Shown: piece by piece, positions 26,170 to 35,673 of the stretch
How positions within the stretch are numbered: position 1 is the first letter of the stretch
How the letters are laid out: the number at the start of each line of letters is the position of its first letter
NCBI GenBank assembly: GCA_025359985.1
Contig: JANYDB010000068.1
Coordinates: 1 to 64,000 of the forward strand
DNA: 64,000 nucleotides
DNA from: Burkholderiales bacterium
Lineage (GTDB): Bacteria > Pseudomonadota > Gammaproteobacteria > Burkholderiales > Usitatibacteraceae
Direction of reading: 5' to 3'
The notes under the pieces: model-generated
Database searches by the model: none
Told to the model about the DNA's origin: nothing
The model's input: only the letters and a program-made list of their open reading frames with translations
Translations under genes and position numbers: made by a program

Positions 26170-26988
26170 GTGCAACAGCTTTCCTGGCAGGATGCCAAGC
26201 TGCGTTTTTCCGCTCATGGTTTTGATGCAGTGCGCGCGGCAATCGCAGCGCTGAATCACGATGAATGGCCAGCGCTAGATGCGATCAATCAGATTGCCAC
26301 ACTGCGCGGGCTGATAAATTATCGCCAGCAGCCACTTCAATTTATCGCGCCTAATGATAGCCATATCAAAACCATGCATTATGAAACCCTGATTGCTGAA
26401 CGAGGCGAAATCGCGACGCGAAAAAATTGGCACGACTTTTTTAATGCCTTGCAGTGGCTGACTTTTCCGCAAGCTAAAGCCGCCATCAGCGAAATGCACA
26501 CTCGCTTGCTCGCCGCATATCCACCAGAAACCAAAGTGCGCTCCATCGCGCGTGATGTGCTGACGCTGTTTGACGAAGCCAGCGTCATCGTGGCGTCGAG
26601 TGACACCACGCTGCTGGACCTAATCCGAAATTTTCAGTGGCGCACATTATTTGTGGAACGTCGCGCCGAGGTGATAGCGGATATGCACTTTTACCTGGCC
26701 GGGCATTCCGTACTTGAAAAAATGCTTGACCCGTTCATCGGCATTACCGCAAAAGCGCTGTTGCTGGAGGTCGATAAAACATTTACAGCACGACCCTATA
26801 GCGCACAAATCATCGAGCTGGATGCGCGTGCACGTGATTGGCTGATGGTGCCTGAAAATCTGACCAGCACCCGACATCTGCATCCATTGCCGATACTCGG
26901 CATTCCGGGCTGGGATGCGCGAAACGAGGCGGTATCTTTTTATGCTGATACGCATTACTTCCGCAGCGGTCGCATCAAAGACCGGTAG
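26170..26988 (+). CDS. DUF3025 family protein
   Basis: A 272-residue protein matching DUF3025: HYETLIAERGEIATRKNWHDFFNALQWLTFPQAKAAIS in the first half, then LTLFDEASVIVAS and a C-terminal PLPILGIPGWDARNE. It is a cytoplasmic protein of unknown function found in many beta- and gammaproteobacteria. It starts with GTG 26170, four bases after pyrC. It lies directly before rnpB, an order often seen in Burkholderiales. Confidence 0.87.
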   Translation: MQQLSWQDAKLRFSAHGFDAVRAAIAALNHDEWPALDAINQIATLRGLINYRQQPLQFIAPNDSHIKTMHYETLIAERGEIATRKNWHDFFNALQWLTFPQAKAAISEMHTRLLAAYPPETKVRSIARDVLTLFDEASVIVASSDTTLLDLIRNFQWRTLFVERRAEVIADMHFYLAGHSVLEKMLDPFIGITAKALLLEVDKTFTARPYSAQIIELDARARDWLMVPENLTSTRHLHPLPILGIPGWDARNEAVSFYADTHYFRSGRIKDR

Positions 26989-27040
26989 CAACAAGGTCCA
27001 TGCAAGCCGATGCAAGTACCCGCATGCGATAATACACGTG

Positions 27041-27357
27041 GAAGCTCATCAGACGGTCGCTGTGTATTTTATGTGCATAGAGGAAAGTCCGGACTCCATC
27101 GGGCAGGGTAGTGGGTAACACCCATCCATCGTGAGGTGAGGATTAGAGCTACAGAGACGAGCCAGTTAAGTCTGGGTGAAACGAGCAATCTCTACCTGGA
27201 GCAATACCAAATAGGCAGGTGCTGACGTGGCCCACGGAGCCTGCGGGTAGGTAGCTAGAGGCGGGCGGTAACGCACGTCCCAGATGAATGACCGTCATAG
27301 CGCGAGGGGCAACCCAAACGCCGTAACAGAATCCGGCTTATCGGTGAGCTTCCACTT
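27041..27357 (+). ncRNA. rnpB: RNase P RNA, bacterial class A
   Basis: The RNA opens with GAAGCTCATCAGACGGTCGC and closes with CGGTGAGCTTCCACTT, so the ends pair as P1. Conserved landmarks in order are GAGGAAAGTCCGGACTCC, GGGCAGGGT, GTAACACCC, GGGTGAAA, the ACAGAGACGAGC region (P10/11), GAGCAATACCAAATAGG, GATGAATGACCGTCA and ACAGAATCCGGCTTA. It is the catalytic subunit that trims the 5' leader of pre-tRNA. A -10-like GATAAT lies at 27028-27033. The ends are placed by pairing and could be off by a few bases. Confidence 0.95.
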
Positions 27358-27835
27358 ATTCGGAATTTCGGCCTTCATTCGACTGACTGGCGGGGATCGT
27401 TAATCAAAAACCGCGGTATTTGCTGGTTGATACGCGGCTTATTTGCGCTACTTAAATTGACGGAATGGGCGAATTTCTTCTATGGCCGAATTTTTTATAT
27501 TCCACCGCTACAGAGCCAATAATTCATTTGTTAAACAATCAACGAAAGCCAATTCCTGCTAAACAAGGCTTTGCATTCATAATTTGAAAAATCACTGAAA
27601 CAAATTGCGGAACCGCAGCACCTCTTTCAGGATTTACTAACTGACGATGCGCCTTCCCTCAACTTTGTTTCTATGTAATCAGCTTCGACGAAATCGATAG
27701 CGTTAAATTATGCCTAAAACCTCCGAAAGCACTTTAACTTCAAACTCTAAATTACTAATTATCAACAAAGTTTTCCACAGGCGAACTACTTAAGCAATCG
27801 TACGTAAGTCCCTGACGCAAAAGAAAAAAATCTCT
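27358..27835. other. Gap between rnpB and the mraZ promoter
   Basis: About 480 bp without a convincing gene on either strand. A pair of DnaA-box-like words stands at 27759-27767 (TTATCAACA) and 27771-27779 (TTTTCCACA), each one base off TTATNCACA. Short inverted repeats around 27408-27445 (CCGCG ... CGCGG) may help end the rnpB transcript. Nothing else stands out. Confidence 0.45.
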
Positions 27836-27860
27836 AAACCCGCTTGACTGCGGGTTTTTT
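27836..27860 (+). terminator. Intrinsic terminator hairpin upstream of mraZ
   Basis: AAACCCGC and GCGGGTTT form a perfect 8-bp stem closed by a six-base loop, followed by a run of six T. It would stop transcripts coming from the rnpB side. The loop sequence TTGACT is also the -35 box of the mraZ promoter. Confidence 0.7.
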
Positions 27861-27872
27861 GTTGCCTATAGT
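27844..27872 (+). promoter_or_regulatory. Sigma-70 promoter of the dcw cluster (Pmra)
   Basis: The -35 box TTGACT (27844-27849) and -10 box TATAGT (27867-27872) are separated by 17 bp. The predicted transcription start is near 27879, inside the MraZ repeats and about 67 bases before the mraZ start codon. Confidence 0.75.
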
Positions 27873-27896
27873 GTCCACAAGTGGTGAAAAGTGGGA
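27872..27896 (+). promoter_or_regulatory. MraZ operator, three direct repeats
   Basis: TGTCC (27872-27876), TGGTG (27882-27886) and TGGGA (27892-27896) recur every 10 bp. This matches the known MraZ site of TGGGN repeats with five-base spacers, although the first repeat is degenerate. It overlaps the -10 box and start site, which fits autorepression. Confidence 0.65.
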
Positions 27897-27945
27897 TTTT
27901 GCGCAAATCCGGCTTTTTTCCTATCAAAGCAAACGAGGAGAAGTC

Positions 27946-28389
27946 GTGTTTCAAGGTGCGTCACAGATCAATTTGGATGTGAAGGGTCGACTTGCCGTCC
28001 CGGTCAAACATCGTGACCCGCTGGCTGCCCCCAGCGCGGGGAAATTGGTGTTGACAGCGCATCCTGAGGGCTGCCTGCTGCTGTATCCGCTGCAAGCGTG
28101 GGAGCCGATTCGCGACAAGGCGATGAAATTTCCCAGCCTTGATCGCACCGCCAGTTTGTGGAAGCGTCTGCTAATTGGTTTTGCCGAAGAAATGACGCTC
28201 GATAACGCGGGCCGCATTCTGGTGTCACCGGAGCTTCGTCAATACGCGGGAATCGAAAAACAGATTATGTTGGTCGGGCAAGGCAGCCACTTTGAGGTAT
28301 GGAATTTAAACGCGTGGGGCGAGCAGCTGAATGCGCTCAAATCCGGTACGGCAGGCTTGCCACCGGGAACCGAAAATTTTTCTCTCTGA
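27946..28389 (+). CDS. mraZ: Transcriptional regulator MraZ
   Basis: A 147-residue protein with two SpoVT/AbrB-like halves: FQGASQINLDVKGRLAVPVKHR (residues 2-23) and the second DNAGRILVSPELRQYAGI (about 84-101). It binds TGGGN repeats in front of its own gene and represses the division cluster. GTG 27946 was chosen because GAGGAG lies five bases upstream and the family begins MFQG; a longer frame running back into the promoter is not credible. It is the first gene of the dcw cluster, ten bases before rsmH. Confidence 0.95.
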   Translation: MFQGASQINLDVKGRLAVPVKHRDPLAAPSAGKLVLTAHPEGCLLLYPLQAWEPIRDKAMKFPSLDRTASLWKRLLIGFAEEMTLDNAGRILVSPELRQYAGIEKQIMLVGQGSHFEVWNLNAWGEQLNALKSGTAGLPPGTENFSL

Positions 28390-28398
28390 CCGAGCACT

Positions 28399-29397
28399 GT
28401 GAATGAATCCTCTCCGCCGTCAGCACACATTACCGTCCTGCTTCGTGAGGCGGTTGATGAGCTGTCGGTGCAAGCCCAACCGGATGGGGTGTTCATTGAT
28501 TGCACCTTTGGGCGTGGCGGGCACAGCCGTGAAATTTTGTCGCGGCTGGGGCCCAATGGAAAACTGATTGCGATTGATCGCGACGAGGCGGCGATTAAAA
28601 GCTGCACCATTGTCGATCAAAGATTCATCCTGGTGCATGCGGCGATGAGTGATATTGCCGAGGTTTTAAAGCAGCAAAAAATTATCGCAGCAGATGGGGT
28701 ATTGGCTGATTTTGGGGTGTCGTCCCCGCAGTTGGATGTGGCGGAACGCGGGTTCAGTTTTCGGTTTGATGCGCCGCTCGACATGCGCATGGATCAAACC
28801 CAGGGTGAGACTGTGGCTGCTTGGCTAGAACGCGCAGAAGAGCGCGATATTGGGGAGGTTATTTGGCGCTATGGTGAAGAACGGTTTGCTAAATCAATTG
28901 CAAGGAAGATTGTTGAGGCAAGGAGCGGCAGAGGTATTCGGACCACGCGCGAGCTTGCCCAGCTCGTGGCTGAAACCGTCCGCACGCGCGAGCCGGGCCA
29001 GCACCCCGCAACCCGCACGTTTCAAGCTTTTCGGATTTTCATCAATCAAGAGCTTGAAGAGATAGAAAAAGTTTTACCGCGAGCTGTGCAGTGCCTGCGG
29101 ACCGGAGGAAGATTGGTTGCTATCAGTTTCCACTCGCTGGAAGATCGCATCGTGAAGCGCTTCATGCAAGCGGCTTCTAGGGCGGACCGACTCCCCTCAA
29201 ATTTCCCGATTCGTGCAGGTGAAATCAACGAGGCCACGCTCAGTTTGCGGGGGCGTGCGCAAAAGCCGGGCGATGCTGAAATCTCGGCGAATCCGCGCGC
29301 CCGTTCAGCCGTGATGCGCGTGGCTGAACGAACGGCACTCAATGCGGCGGCTGGTATGCGTGAACCAACCGTGCACTTATCGAGTGAGCCACTATGA
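28399..29397 (+). CDS. rsmH: 16S rRNA (cytosine-1402-N4)-methyltransferase
   Basis: The 332-residue MraW/RsmH carries [13 protein letters not shown] (10-22), [16 protein letters not shown] (SAM motif I), [32 protein letters not shown] and [14 protein letters not shown]. It methylates N4 of C1402 in the 16S rRNA decoding centre, complementing the 2'-O-methylation by RsmI. The start is GTG, ten bases after mraZ. Its stop overlaps the ftsL start by four bases (ATGA). Confidence 0.97.
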   Translation: MNESSPPSAHITVLLREAVDELSVQAQPDGVFIDCTFGRGGHSREILSRLGPNGKLIAIDRDEAAIKSCTIVDQRFILVHAAMSDIAEVLKQQKIIAADGVLADFGVSSPQLDVAERGFSFRFDAPLDMRMDQTQGETVAAWLERAEERDIGEVIWRYGEERFAKSIARKIVEARSGRGIRTTRELAQLVAETVRTREPGQHPATRTFQAFRIFINQELEEIEKVLPRAVQCLRTGGRLVAISFHSLEDRIVKRFMQAASRADRLPSNFPIRAGEINEATLSLRGRAQKPGDAEISANPRARSAVMRVAERTALNAAAGMREPTVHLSSEPL

Positions 29398-29708
29398 CCA
29401 GGCTCAATATGATCCTGTTAATCACCCTCGTCGGTTGCGCGTTATCGGTGGTTACCTCACAGCATAAAGCGCGCAAATTATTTATGGAATTGCAAAGCGA
29501 GCACGATCGCGAACGCAAGACCGATCAGGAGTGGCGGGAATTACAAATCGAATCCCAAACCCTGGGCACCGGTAAACGTATTGAGCAAAAAGCGCAGCGT
29601 GATTTAGGTATGGTGGTCCCCGATGCGAAAAAAACCGTGATCGTGGTGCTGGACGTCAATATCAACGCCAACGTCAATACCAAAGCGGCAGACGAGGCGG
29701 GCAAATGA
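29394..29708 (+). CDS. ftsL: Cell division protein FtsL
   Basis: A small bitopic membrane protein of 104 residues: a short cytoplasmic start, one transmembrane segment ([18 protein letters not shown], about 6-23), then a periplasmic leucine-zipper-like coiled coil ([28 protein letters not shown]). It joins FtsB and FtsQ in the divisome. The C-terminal tail is unusually rich in Val and Asn ([13 protein letters not shown]). Overlaps of four bases with rsmH before and ftsI after suggest coupled translation. Confidence 0.93.
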   Translation: MTRLNMILLITLVGCALSVVTSQHKARKLFMELQSEHDRERKTDQEWRELQIESQTLGTGKRIEQKAQRDLGMVVPDAKKTVIVVLDVNINANVNTKAADEAGK

Positions 29709-31540
29709 ATTTTTCCTCCAAACGCCTCGCGTCTCCGGAGATGCGTTTAAAGCTCGAAAGCTGGCGCTCGCGGATGGTGTTAATAGGCTGCTTTGGAGCC
29801 TTCGCGCTGCTGATGGGACGTGCGTTTTATCTACAGGGATTGAACAACGATTTTTTGCAGGCCAAAGGTGATGCGCGGTTCGTGCGCGTGATCGATATGC
29901 CCGCTTCGCGCGGTGCGTTAATGGATCGCAACGGCAGGGCGCTGGCTATTTCGGCACCGGTTGAGTCCATCTGGGCCGCACCTGCAGATATGGAAGTCCT
30001 CGACCAAGGACAGCTCGGCAAACTCGCCAGCGCGCTGGGGCTGGATAAAAAAACCCTCGCGGACAAACTCACCAGCACCGACAAAAATTTTATTTGGCTG
30101 AAGCGCCAGTTGGCACCGGATCAGGCGTTACGCGTGATGGCACTTAAAATCCCCGGGGTGTTTCAGCAGCGCGAGTTTCGCCGCTTTTACCCGGCTGGGG
30201 ACGTCACGGCACATGTGATTGGCTTTACCAGCGTAGAAGATCAGGGCCAAGAAGGTATTGAGCTGGCACAACAGGCGTCGCTGGCGGGCTCGCCTGGCCA
30301 GCGCCGGGTGATCAAGGATCGCAAAGGTCGCATTGTTGAAGATGTGGAAAGCCTGAAAGTGCCACGTGAAGGCAGGCCATTGAGCCTGTCAATTGATGAA
30401 CGTCTGCAATATATCGCCCATCGGGAATTGAAGGCCGCGGTTGAAGCGAACAAGGCTAAAAGCGGCGCGCTGGTGATGTTGGATGCGCACACGGGCGAGG
30501 TGTTAGCGCTGGTCAACCAGCCGGACTTTAATCCCAATAATCGCACCCATGTGCAAATCGCACAGATGCGTAATCGCAGCGTGACTGATACCTTTGAGCC
30601 TGGCTCAACTTTTAAACCGTTTGCGGTATCTGCCGCGCTGGAAGCGGGCATTGTGAAGCCCGAGACGATCATCACCACCGGCAATGGACTAACCATCGGC
30701 ACGAAAACGATCACCGATACTCATCCTGCGAATCAAATGACGGTGGCCGAAATTATCCAGAAATCGAGCAATATTGGCACCGCGAAATTAGCCCTGCAAT
30801 TGCCATCGGAAACGCTTTGGAATTTATATAACGAACTAGGCTTTGGATTAGTGCCCAGGACGGGTTTTCCTGGTGAAGCTTCAGGGCGCTTGCGCTCGGT
30901 AAATACATGGAAGCCTATTGAACAGGCGACCATGGGGTACGGTTATGGTATCTCGGTCAGCGCCATTCAATTAGCCCGGGCCTATACCGTTTTCACCAAC
31001 GACGGGGTGTTGTTGCCGGTCACGTTTCTGAAGCGCAGCGGTGATGTGATTGGCAAGCAAATTATCTCCGCTAAAACCGCGCGCGCGATGTCGCAGATGC
31101 TGGAAACTGTGACCGAGTTGGCCGCCACCAAAGGCCAAGTACCGGGTTATCGAGTGGCTGGTAAAACCGGCACGGCCTACAAGCTGGTGAATGGTCGCTA
31201 TCAAGAAAATTTGTATCTGGCGTCTTTTGTGGGCTATGGGCCAGTCTCGAACCCGCGTTATATTTTGGCTATCACCATTGACGAGCCGTCCGCCGGTAAA
31301 CACTACGGCGCAGAGGTTTCGGCCCCCGTATTTTCAAACGTCATGTCGCAGGCGTTACGGATGGCGGGTGTACCGCCCGATGCGCCAAACTTGGCGCTCA
31401 CCACTTCGCCAAACTTGGCGCTTACCGCTACGCCAGTTTTGGCAAAAGAAAACTCGGCAACAACGCCAACAGTGGCGCGAGAAAACGCGGCACCGAACCC
31501 GGCATCATCGGTGGTGGCGCTGGTGAAAGCGCGAGGCTGA
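29705..31540 (+). CDS. ftsI: Peptidoglycan transpeptidase FtsI (PBP3)
   Basis: The 611-residue class B penicillin-binding protein has one N-terminal membrane segment (about 24-42), the PBP dimer domain (SRGALMDRNGRALA) and the transpeptidase domain with catalytic S301-T-F-K304, S354-S-N356 and K487-T-G489. It makes the septal peptide crosslinks together with FtsW. The last 60 residues are a low-complexity tail in which APNLALTTS and PNLALTATPVLA repeat, likely an unfolded periplasmic end. It overlaps ftsL by four bases and lies one base before murE. Confidence 0.97.
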   Translation: MNFSSKRLASPEMRLKLESWRSRMVLIGCFGAFALLMGRAFYLQGLNNDFLQAKGDARFVRVIDMPASRGALMDRNGRALAISAPVESIWAAPADMEVLDQGQLGKLASALGLDKKTLADKLTSTDKNFIWLKRQLAPDQALRVMALKIPGVFQQREFRRFYPAGDVTAHVIGFTSVEDQGQEGIELAQQASLAGSPGQRRVIKDRKGRIVEDVESLKVPREGRPLSLSIDERLQYIAHRELKAAVEANKAKSGALVMLDAHTGEVLALVNQPDFNPNNRTHVQIAQMRNRSVTDTFEPGSTFKPFAVSAALEAGIVKPETIITTGNGLTIGTKTITDTHPANQMTVAEIIQKSSNIGTAKLALQLPSETLWNLYNELGFGLVPRTGFPGEASGRLRSVNTWKPIEQATMGYGYGISVSAIQLARAYTVFTNDGVLLPVTFLKRSGDVIGKQIISAKTARAMSQMLETVTELAATKGQVPGYRVAGKTGTAYKLVNGRYQENLYLASFVGYGPVSNPRYILAITIDEPSAGKHYGAEVSAPVFSNVMSQALRMAGVPPDAPNLALTTSPNLALTATPVLAKENSATTPTVARENAAPNPASSVVALVKARG

Positions 31541-31541
31541 G

Positions 31542-33089
31542 ATGGTGGATGCGCCGCTCAATTCAATGGTGATGCGTGGTGCGGAGGCGATCACCAGCGC
31601 GCTCGATCAACTGCCCGCGCTCATTGCCGAGGCGACGGCAAGTAGCCGGGAAGCCAAGCGGGGCGGGGTGTTTCTGGCTTATCCGGGGGCCACGCGTGAT
31701 GGTCGCGAGTTTATTGGCGACGCTGTTGTGCGGGGCGCATCGGCCGTTTTGTATGAAGCGGATTTCGCCTGGGATGCCGATTGGAAAGTCCCGCATATTG
31801 CGGTAGAAAATCTTAAAACTCATGCAAGCTTGATTGCCGGTTATGTTTATAAAAACCCGTCCCGGCAATTGTGGATGATCGGCGTAACCGGCACCAACGG
31901 TAAAACTTCGGTCTCGCAATGGATTGCGCGAGCACTCGAGGCGGCGGGACAAAAATCAGCCGTGCTGGGCACCATTGGCAACGGCTTGGTCGGCCAGCTT
32001 GTCGTCTCGGACAACACTACGCCCGATGCGGTGGTGCTGCAACGCCTCCTGCGGGAATATGCCAACGCCGGTGCAGCCGCATGCGCGATGGAAGTGTCCA
32101 GTCACGGCCTCGATCAAGGCCGGGTCGCCGAGATTAAATTTGATGTCGCGGTGTTTACCAACCTAACGCGTGATCATCTTGATTATCACGGCACGATGGA
32201 AGCGTACGGCACGGCCAAAGCCAAATTATTCGCAGCGCAGGGATTAAAAACAGCGGTTATCAATGTGGATGACCCGTTTGGTCGCATCTTGGCAGATCAA
32301 GTTGCTGCCAAGGGTATTGCGGTGACTCGATTCGCCTGCAATGGCGGCAGTAAATATGCGAATTTAATCGGCACGGATTTAGCCGTGTCGCCGAGCGGTT
32401 TATCGTTCACGGTACGTCGTCTGGACGGCGCAACTAGAAATATAAAAAACGAAGCGCAGGTTGAAAGCGCAATTCTGGGCGCATTCAATATTTCGAATTT
32501 ACTGGCGGTGATGGGAGTGCTCTTGGCGAGCGGTATTGAGCTGGAATCTGCAGCGCGAATCGTCAGTGAATTAAAGCCGGTGCCTGGCCGCATGCAGACG
32601 GTGCGCAGCCGTGGCGATAGCAACAAACCGCTGGTGGTGGTGGATTACGCACATACCCCCGATGCGTTGGAAAAAGCACTTTCTACCCTCGCGGCGATCG
32701 TGCCGGATAAAGGTCGACTGATTTCGGTGTTCGGTTGCGGCGGTGATCGCGATCGCGGCAAACGCCCGCTGATGGGTGCCATCTCGGCTAAGTACGCCGA
32801 CCTCAATTTTGTGACCTCCGATAATCCGCGCACCGAAAATCCGTTGCGCATTATTGCTGATATCGAGCAGGGACTCGGTGGGGTAAATAAGGGTGTGCAG
32901 AGCCACATCGTGCCGGATCGGAAACTCGCTATTTATGAAGCGCTGAATGCGGCGCATGCAAACGATATTGTCTTGATCGCCGGTAAAGGGCACGAGGACT
33001 ATCAAATTATAGGCGACACCAAACATCATTTCAGCGATGTGGAAGTGGCCCAGGATGCGCTTGCACAGTGGAAAGGTCTGCAATCATGA
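31542..33089 (+). CDS. murE: UDP-N-acetylmuramoyl-L-alanyl-D-glutamate--2,6-diaminopimelate ligase
   Basis: The 515-residue Mur ligase has the ATP loop GVTGTNGKTS (about 114-123), the carbamylated-lysine region EVSSHGLDQGR and the D427-N-P-R430 motif that selects meso-diaminopimelate. It adds the third amino acid of the peptidoglycan stem in the cytoplasm. The stop overlaps the murF start as ATGA. Confidence 0.97.
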   Translation: MVDAPLNSMVMRGAEAITSALDQLPALIAEATASSREAKRGGVFLAYPGATRDGREFIGDAVVRGASAVLYEADFAWDADWKVPHIAVENLKTHASLIAGYVYKNPSRQLWMIGVTGTNGKTSVSQWIARALEAAGQKSAVLGTIGNGLVGQLVVSDNTTPDAVVLQRLLREYANAGAAACAMEVSSHGLDQGRVAEIKFDVAVFTNLTRDHLDYHGTMEAYGTAKAKLFAAQGLKTAVINVDDPFGRILADQVAAKGIAVTRFACNGGSKYANLIGTDLAVSPSGLSFTVRRLDGATRNIKNEAQVESAILGAFNISNLLAVMGVLLASGIELESAARIVSELKPVPGRMQTVRSRGDSNKPLVVVDYAHTPDALEKALSTLAAIVPDKGRLISVFGCGGDRDRGKRPLMGAISAKYADLNFVTSDNPRTENPLRIIADIEQGLGGVNKGVQSHIVPDRKLAIYEALNAAHANDIVLIAGKGHEDYQIIGDTKHHFSDVEVAQDALAQWKGLQS

Positions 33090-34483
33090 GTGCGGCCATC
33101 ATGATGACGGCGGCTGAAGCGGCGACGCTGCTAGGCGCGGCCTGTCTAAATCCTGATGCCGCCGATTCAGGTTTTACCGGGGTGTCCACTGACAGCCGCA
33201 GTATTGCGCGAGGTGAATTATTTGTCGCCCTTGAAGGTGAAAATTTTGATGGTCATGCTTATCTGGAACAGGCATTAGCCCGTGGTGCGGCAGCGGCGCT
33301 GGTTTCGCAGGAAATTAAAACGTCCGTGCCGATTGCGCAAATCAGAGTCGCCGATACGCTGCTTGGGCTGGGCCAGTTAGCAAAAATCTGGCGTGCCCGA
33401 TTTGCCATTCCGATGCTGGCATTGACCGGCAGTAATGGCAAAACCACCGTCAAGGAAATGTTGCGCGCCATTTTGATTGCACATTACGGCAGCGCAAATA
33501 AGGTGTTGGCCACAGACGGCAATCTAAATAATAATATTGGCGTGCCGTTGATGATGCTGCGTTTGAACCCAGCACATCAGGTGGCCGTATTCGAGATGGG
33601 CATGAACCATCTGCGGGAAATCGATTATTTAACGCGGCTGGTCACACCAGATGTAGCGCTTTTGATTCAGGCTGGCACGGCGCACATTGGCGAGCTCGGC
33701 AGCCGTGAAGCGATCGCACAGGCGAAAGGGGAAATTTTTGAGGGACTGCCACCGCACGGCACCGCGGTGATCAATATGCACGATCGCTTTGGTTCGTATT
33801 GGCATGGCCTGGCTTCAGTGCGCAGCAAACGTGTGATCGGCTTTGGCATTGCTGCCGAGGATAATGTGATGGGCGAATTTTCTGCCGACGCACTGATCAT
33901 TCGGCATGCTGATGAAGCCGTAACAGTGCATTTACTAGTGGCGGGTGAACATAACCAGCGCAATGCATTGGCCGCGGCAGCGGGCGCGATTGCAATGGGC
34001 GTGTCGCTTCGTACCATCCGCGACGGACTGGAAGATTTTAGAGGCGTGGCGGGACGATTGCGTGCGTATGAGGGCCACCAAAAAGCCACCATCATTGATG
34101 ATACTTATAACGCCAATCCGGATTCGGTTCGTGCCGCTATTGATGTACTGCGGAGCCTGCCCGGCAAGCGCCTGCTTGTGCTGGGCGATATGGGCGAGCT
34201 GGGCAGCAGCGCTATGGAAATGCATGGTGACGTCGGCACTTACGCGAAGCAGGCCAATCTTGATGGGGTATACGCACTGGGCAAATTAACCGAGGCTACA
34301 GTCATGGCAATGGGCGCTCGTGGTTGGCATTTTGAAAACGTTGATGCCTTGGTTGAAGTCATAAAACCACAACTTGGCATCAACGTAACTGTGCTGGTCA
34401 AGGGCTCGCGTTTCATGAAGATGGAGCGCGTGGTGCAAAAACTCGTTGCCGATTTTCCATCTCACGCTGGAGCCTCTCACTAA
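33086..34483 (+). CDS. murF: UDP-N-acetylmuramoyl-tripeptide--D-alanyl-D-alanine ligase
   Basis: A Mur ligase of 465 residues with [13 protein letters not shown] as ATP loop, [27 protein letters not shown] and [15 protein letters not shown], the MurF-specific motif. It adds D-Ala-D-Ala to complete the UDP-MurNAc-pentapeptide. The ATG at 33086 was chosen for its four-base overlap with murE; a GTG at 33068 would run further into murE. The stop TAA shares its last base with the mraY start. Confidence 0.96.
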   Translation: MSAAIMMTAAEAATLLGAACLNPDAADSGFTGVSTDSRSIARGELFVALEGENFDGHAYLEQALARGAAAALVSQEIKTSVPIAQIRVADTLLGLGQLAKIWRARFAIPMLALTGSNGKTTVKEMLRAILIAHYGSANKVLATDGNLNNNIGVPLMMLRLNPAHQVAVFEMGMNHLREIDYLTRLVTPDVALLIQAGTAHIGELGSREAIAQAKGEIFEGLPPHGTAVINMHDRFGSYWHGLASVRSKRVIGFGIAAEDNVMGEFSADALIIRHADEAVTVHLLVAGEHNQRNALAAAAGAIAMGVSLRTIRDGLEDFRGVAGRLRAYEGHQKATIIDDTYNANPDSVRAAIDVLRSLPGKRLLVLGDMGELGSSAMEMHGDVGTYAKQANLDGVYALGKLTEATVMAMGARGWHFENVDALVEVIKPQLGINVTVLVKGSRFMKMERVVQKLVADFPSHAGASH

Positions 34484-35574
34484 TGCTGCTACAAATCTTT
34501 GAATGGTTAGCCAGGGATATGAACATCCGTGCTTTCAATGTGTTTTCGTACATCACACTGCGCACCGTGCTGGCCGCGATGACCGCGCTGACGATTTCGT
34601 TCGTGATGGGACCATGGATGATTCGCAAATTGACCGCGCTGAAAATCGGTCAGTCGATCCGTAGCGATGGGCCGCAAAGTCATCTGGTGAAAGCGGGTAC
34701 GCCGACCATGGGCGGCGCGCTGATTCTCGCGGCGGTTGCCGTTACCACCCTGCTTTGGGCTGATTTACAGAACCGTTATGTGTGGGCCTGCCTGGTGACC
34801 ACGATTGGCTTCGGCGCGATTGGTTGGATTGATGACTATCGCAAGGTGGTTCACAAAAACCCGAAAGGCATTTCGGCGGGCACCAAATTTTTCTGGCAAA
34901 CCGTGATCGCGGCGCTCGCACTCTCCTATCTTGCGTATCGCACTAACCTGCCGCAGCAGACAGATTTGATAGTGCCGTTTTTTAAAACCATCGCGATCCC
35001 GTTGGGCACGATTGGGTTTATTATCCTCGGCTGGTTTGTAGTAGTCGGATTCTCAAATGCCGTCAATTTAACCGATGGCCTCGATGGCTTGGCGATTATG
35101 CCGACCGTCATGGTGGCCTCCGCCCTGGCGATTTTTGCTTACGTTGCCGGTAACAAAGTGTTCGCCACTTATCTAGGCGTGCCGCATATCGCCGGTGCGG
35201 GCGAGCTGGCGATTTTCTGCGGTGCGATTGCGGGCGCCGGTCTGGCATTTCTCTGGTTCAACGCTTATCCGGCTGAAGTATTTATGGGTGATGTCGGCGC
35301 GTTGGCACTCGGTGGTGCGCTCGGTTTAATCGCTGTGATTTGTCGTCAGGAAATCGTGCTCATCATCATGGGTGGGGTGTTCGTGGTGGAGACGCTCTCG
35401 GTGATGATTCAGGTGGCTTCATTCAAGCTCACCGGCAAGCGGGTGTTTCGCATGGCACCGCTGCATCACCACTATGAATTAAAAGGCTGGAAGGAGAATC
35501 AGGTGGTCGTCAGGTTTTGGATTATCACCATGATGCTGGTGCTGTTCGGCCTTTCCACGCTCAAGCTCCGATGA
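34483..35574 (+). CDS. mraY: Phospho-N-acetylmuramoyl-pentapeptide transferase
   Basis: A membrane enzyme of 363 residues with about ten segments. It carries the MraY motifs KAGTPTMGG, the catalytic DDYRKV (Asp pair near residue 117), [13 protein letters not shown] with the third Asp, [12 protein letters not shown], and [12 protein letters not shown]. It makes lipid I on the inner face of the membrane. The next gene (murD) starts 99 bp later, the widest gap of the cluster before ftsA, and that gap is filled by a 66-bp palindrome. Confidence 0.97.
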   Translation: MLLQIFEWLARDMNIRAFNVFSYITLRTVLAAMTALTISFVMGPWMIRKLTALKIGQSIRSDGPQSHLVKAGTPTMGGALILAAVAVTTLLWADLQNRYVWACLVTTIGFGAIGWIDDYRKVVHKNPKGISAGTKFFWQTVIAALALSYLAYRTNLPQQTDLIVPFFKTIAIPLGTIGFIILGWFVVVGFSNAVNLTDGLDGLAIMPTVMVASALAIFAYVAGNKVFATYLGVPHIAGAGELAIFCGAIAGAGLAFLWFNAYPAEVFMGDVGALALGGALGLIAVICRQEIVLIIMGGVFVVETLSVMIQVASFKLTGKRVFRMAPLHHHYELKGWKENQVVVRFWIITMMLVLFGLSTLKLR

Positions 35575-35598
35575 AAAAATGATGATTATAAAAAATAT

Positions 35599-35664
35599 AA
35601 ACACTAGCATTAGAGCTGTAATTGAGTCATTTTTGCCTCGAAAGCCGCTCCAGTGCTTGTGTTT
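35599..35664. repeat. 66-bp palindromic element, copy 6, between mraY and murD
   Basis: It begins AAACACTAGCATTAG and ends CCAGTGCTTGTGTTT, with ATTTTTGCC in the centre. The outer arms pair with few mismatches. It ends ten bases before the murD ATG, so in the polycistronic message it would sit just where the ribosome must load. Confidence 0.75.
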
Positions 35665-35673
35665 AATTTTTGA

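Noticed and set aside
27759-27779. DnaA-box-like pair, possible replication-related site
   Set aside because: Each box is one base off consensus and only two are present; no AT-rich unwinding element or dnaA/dnaN/gidA genes are nearby.
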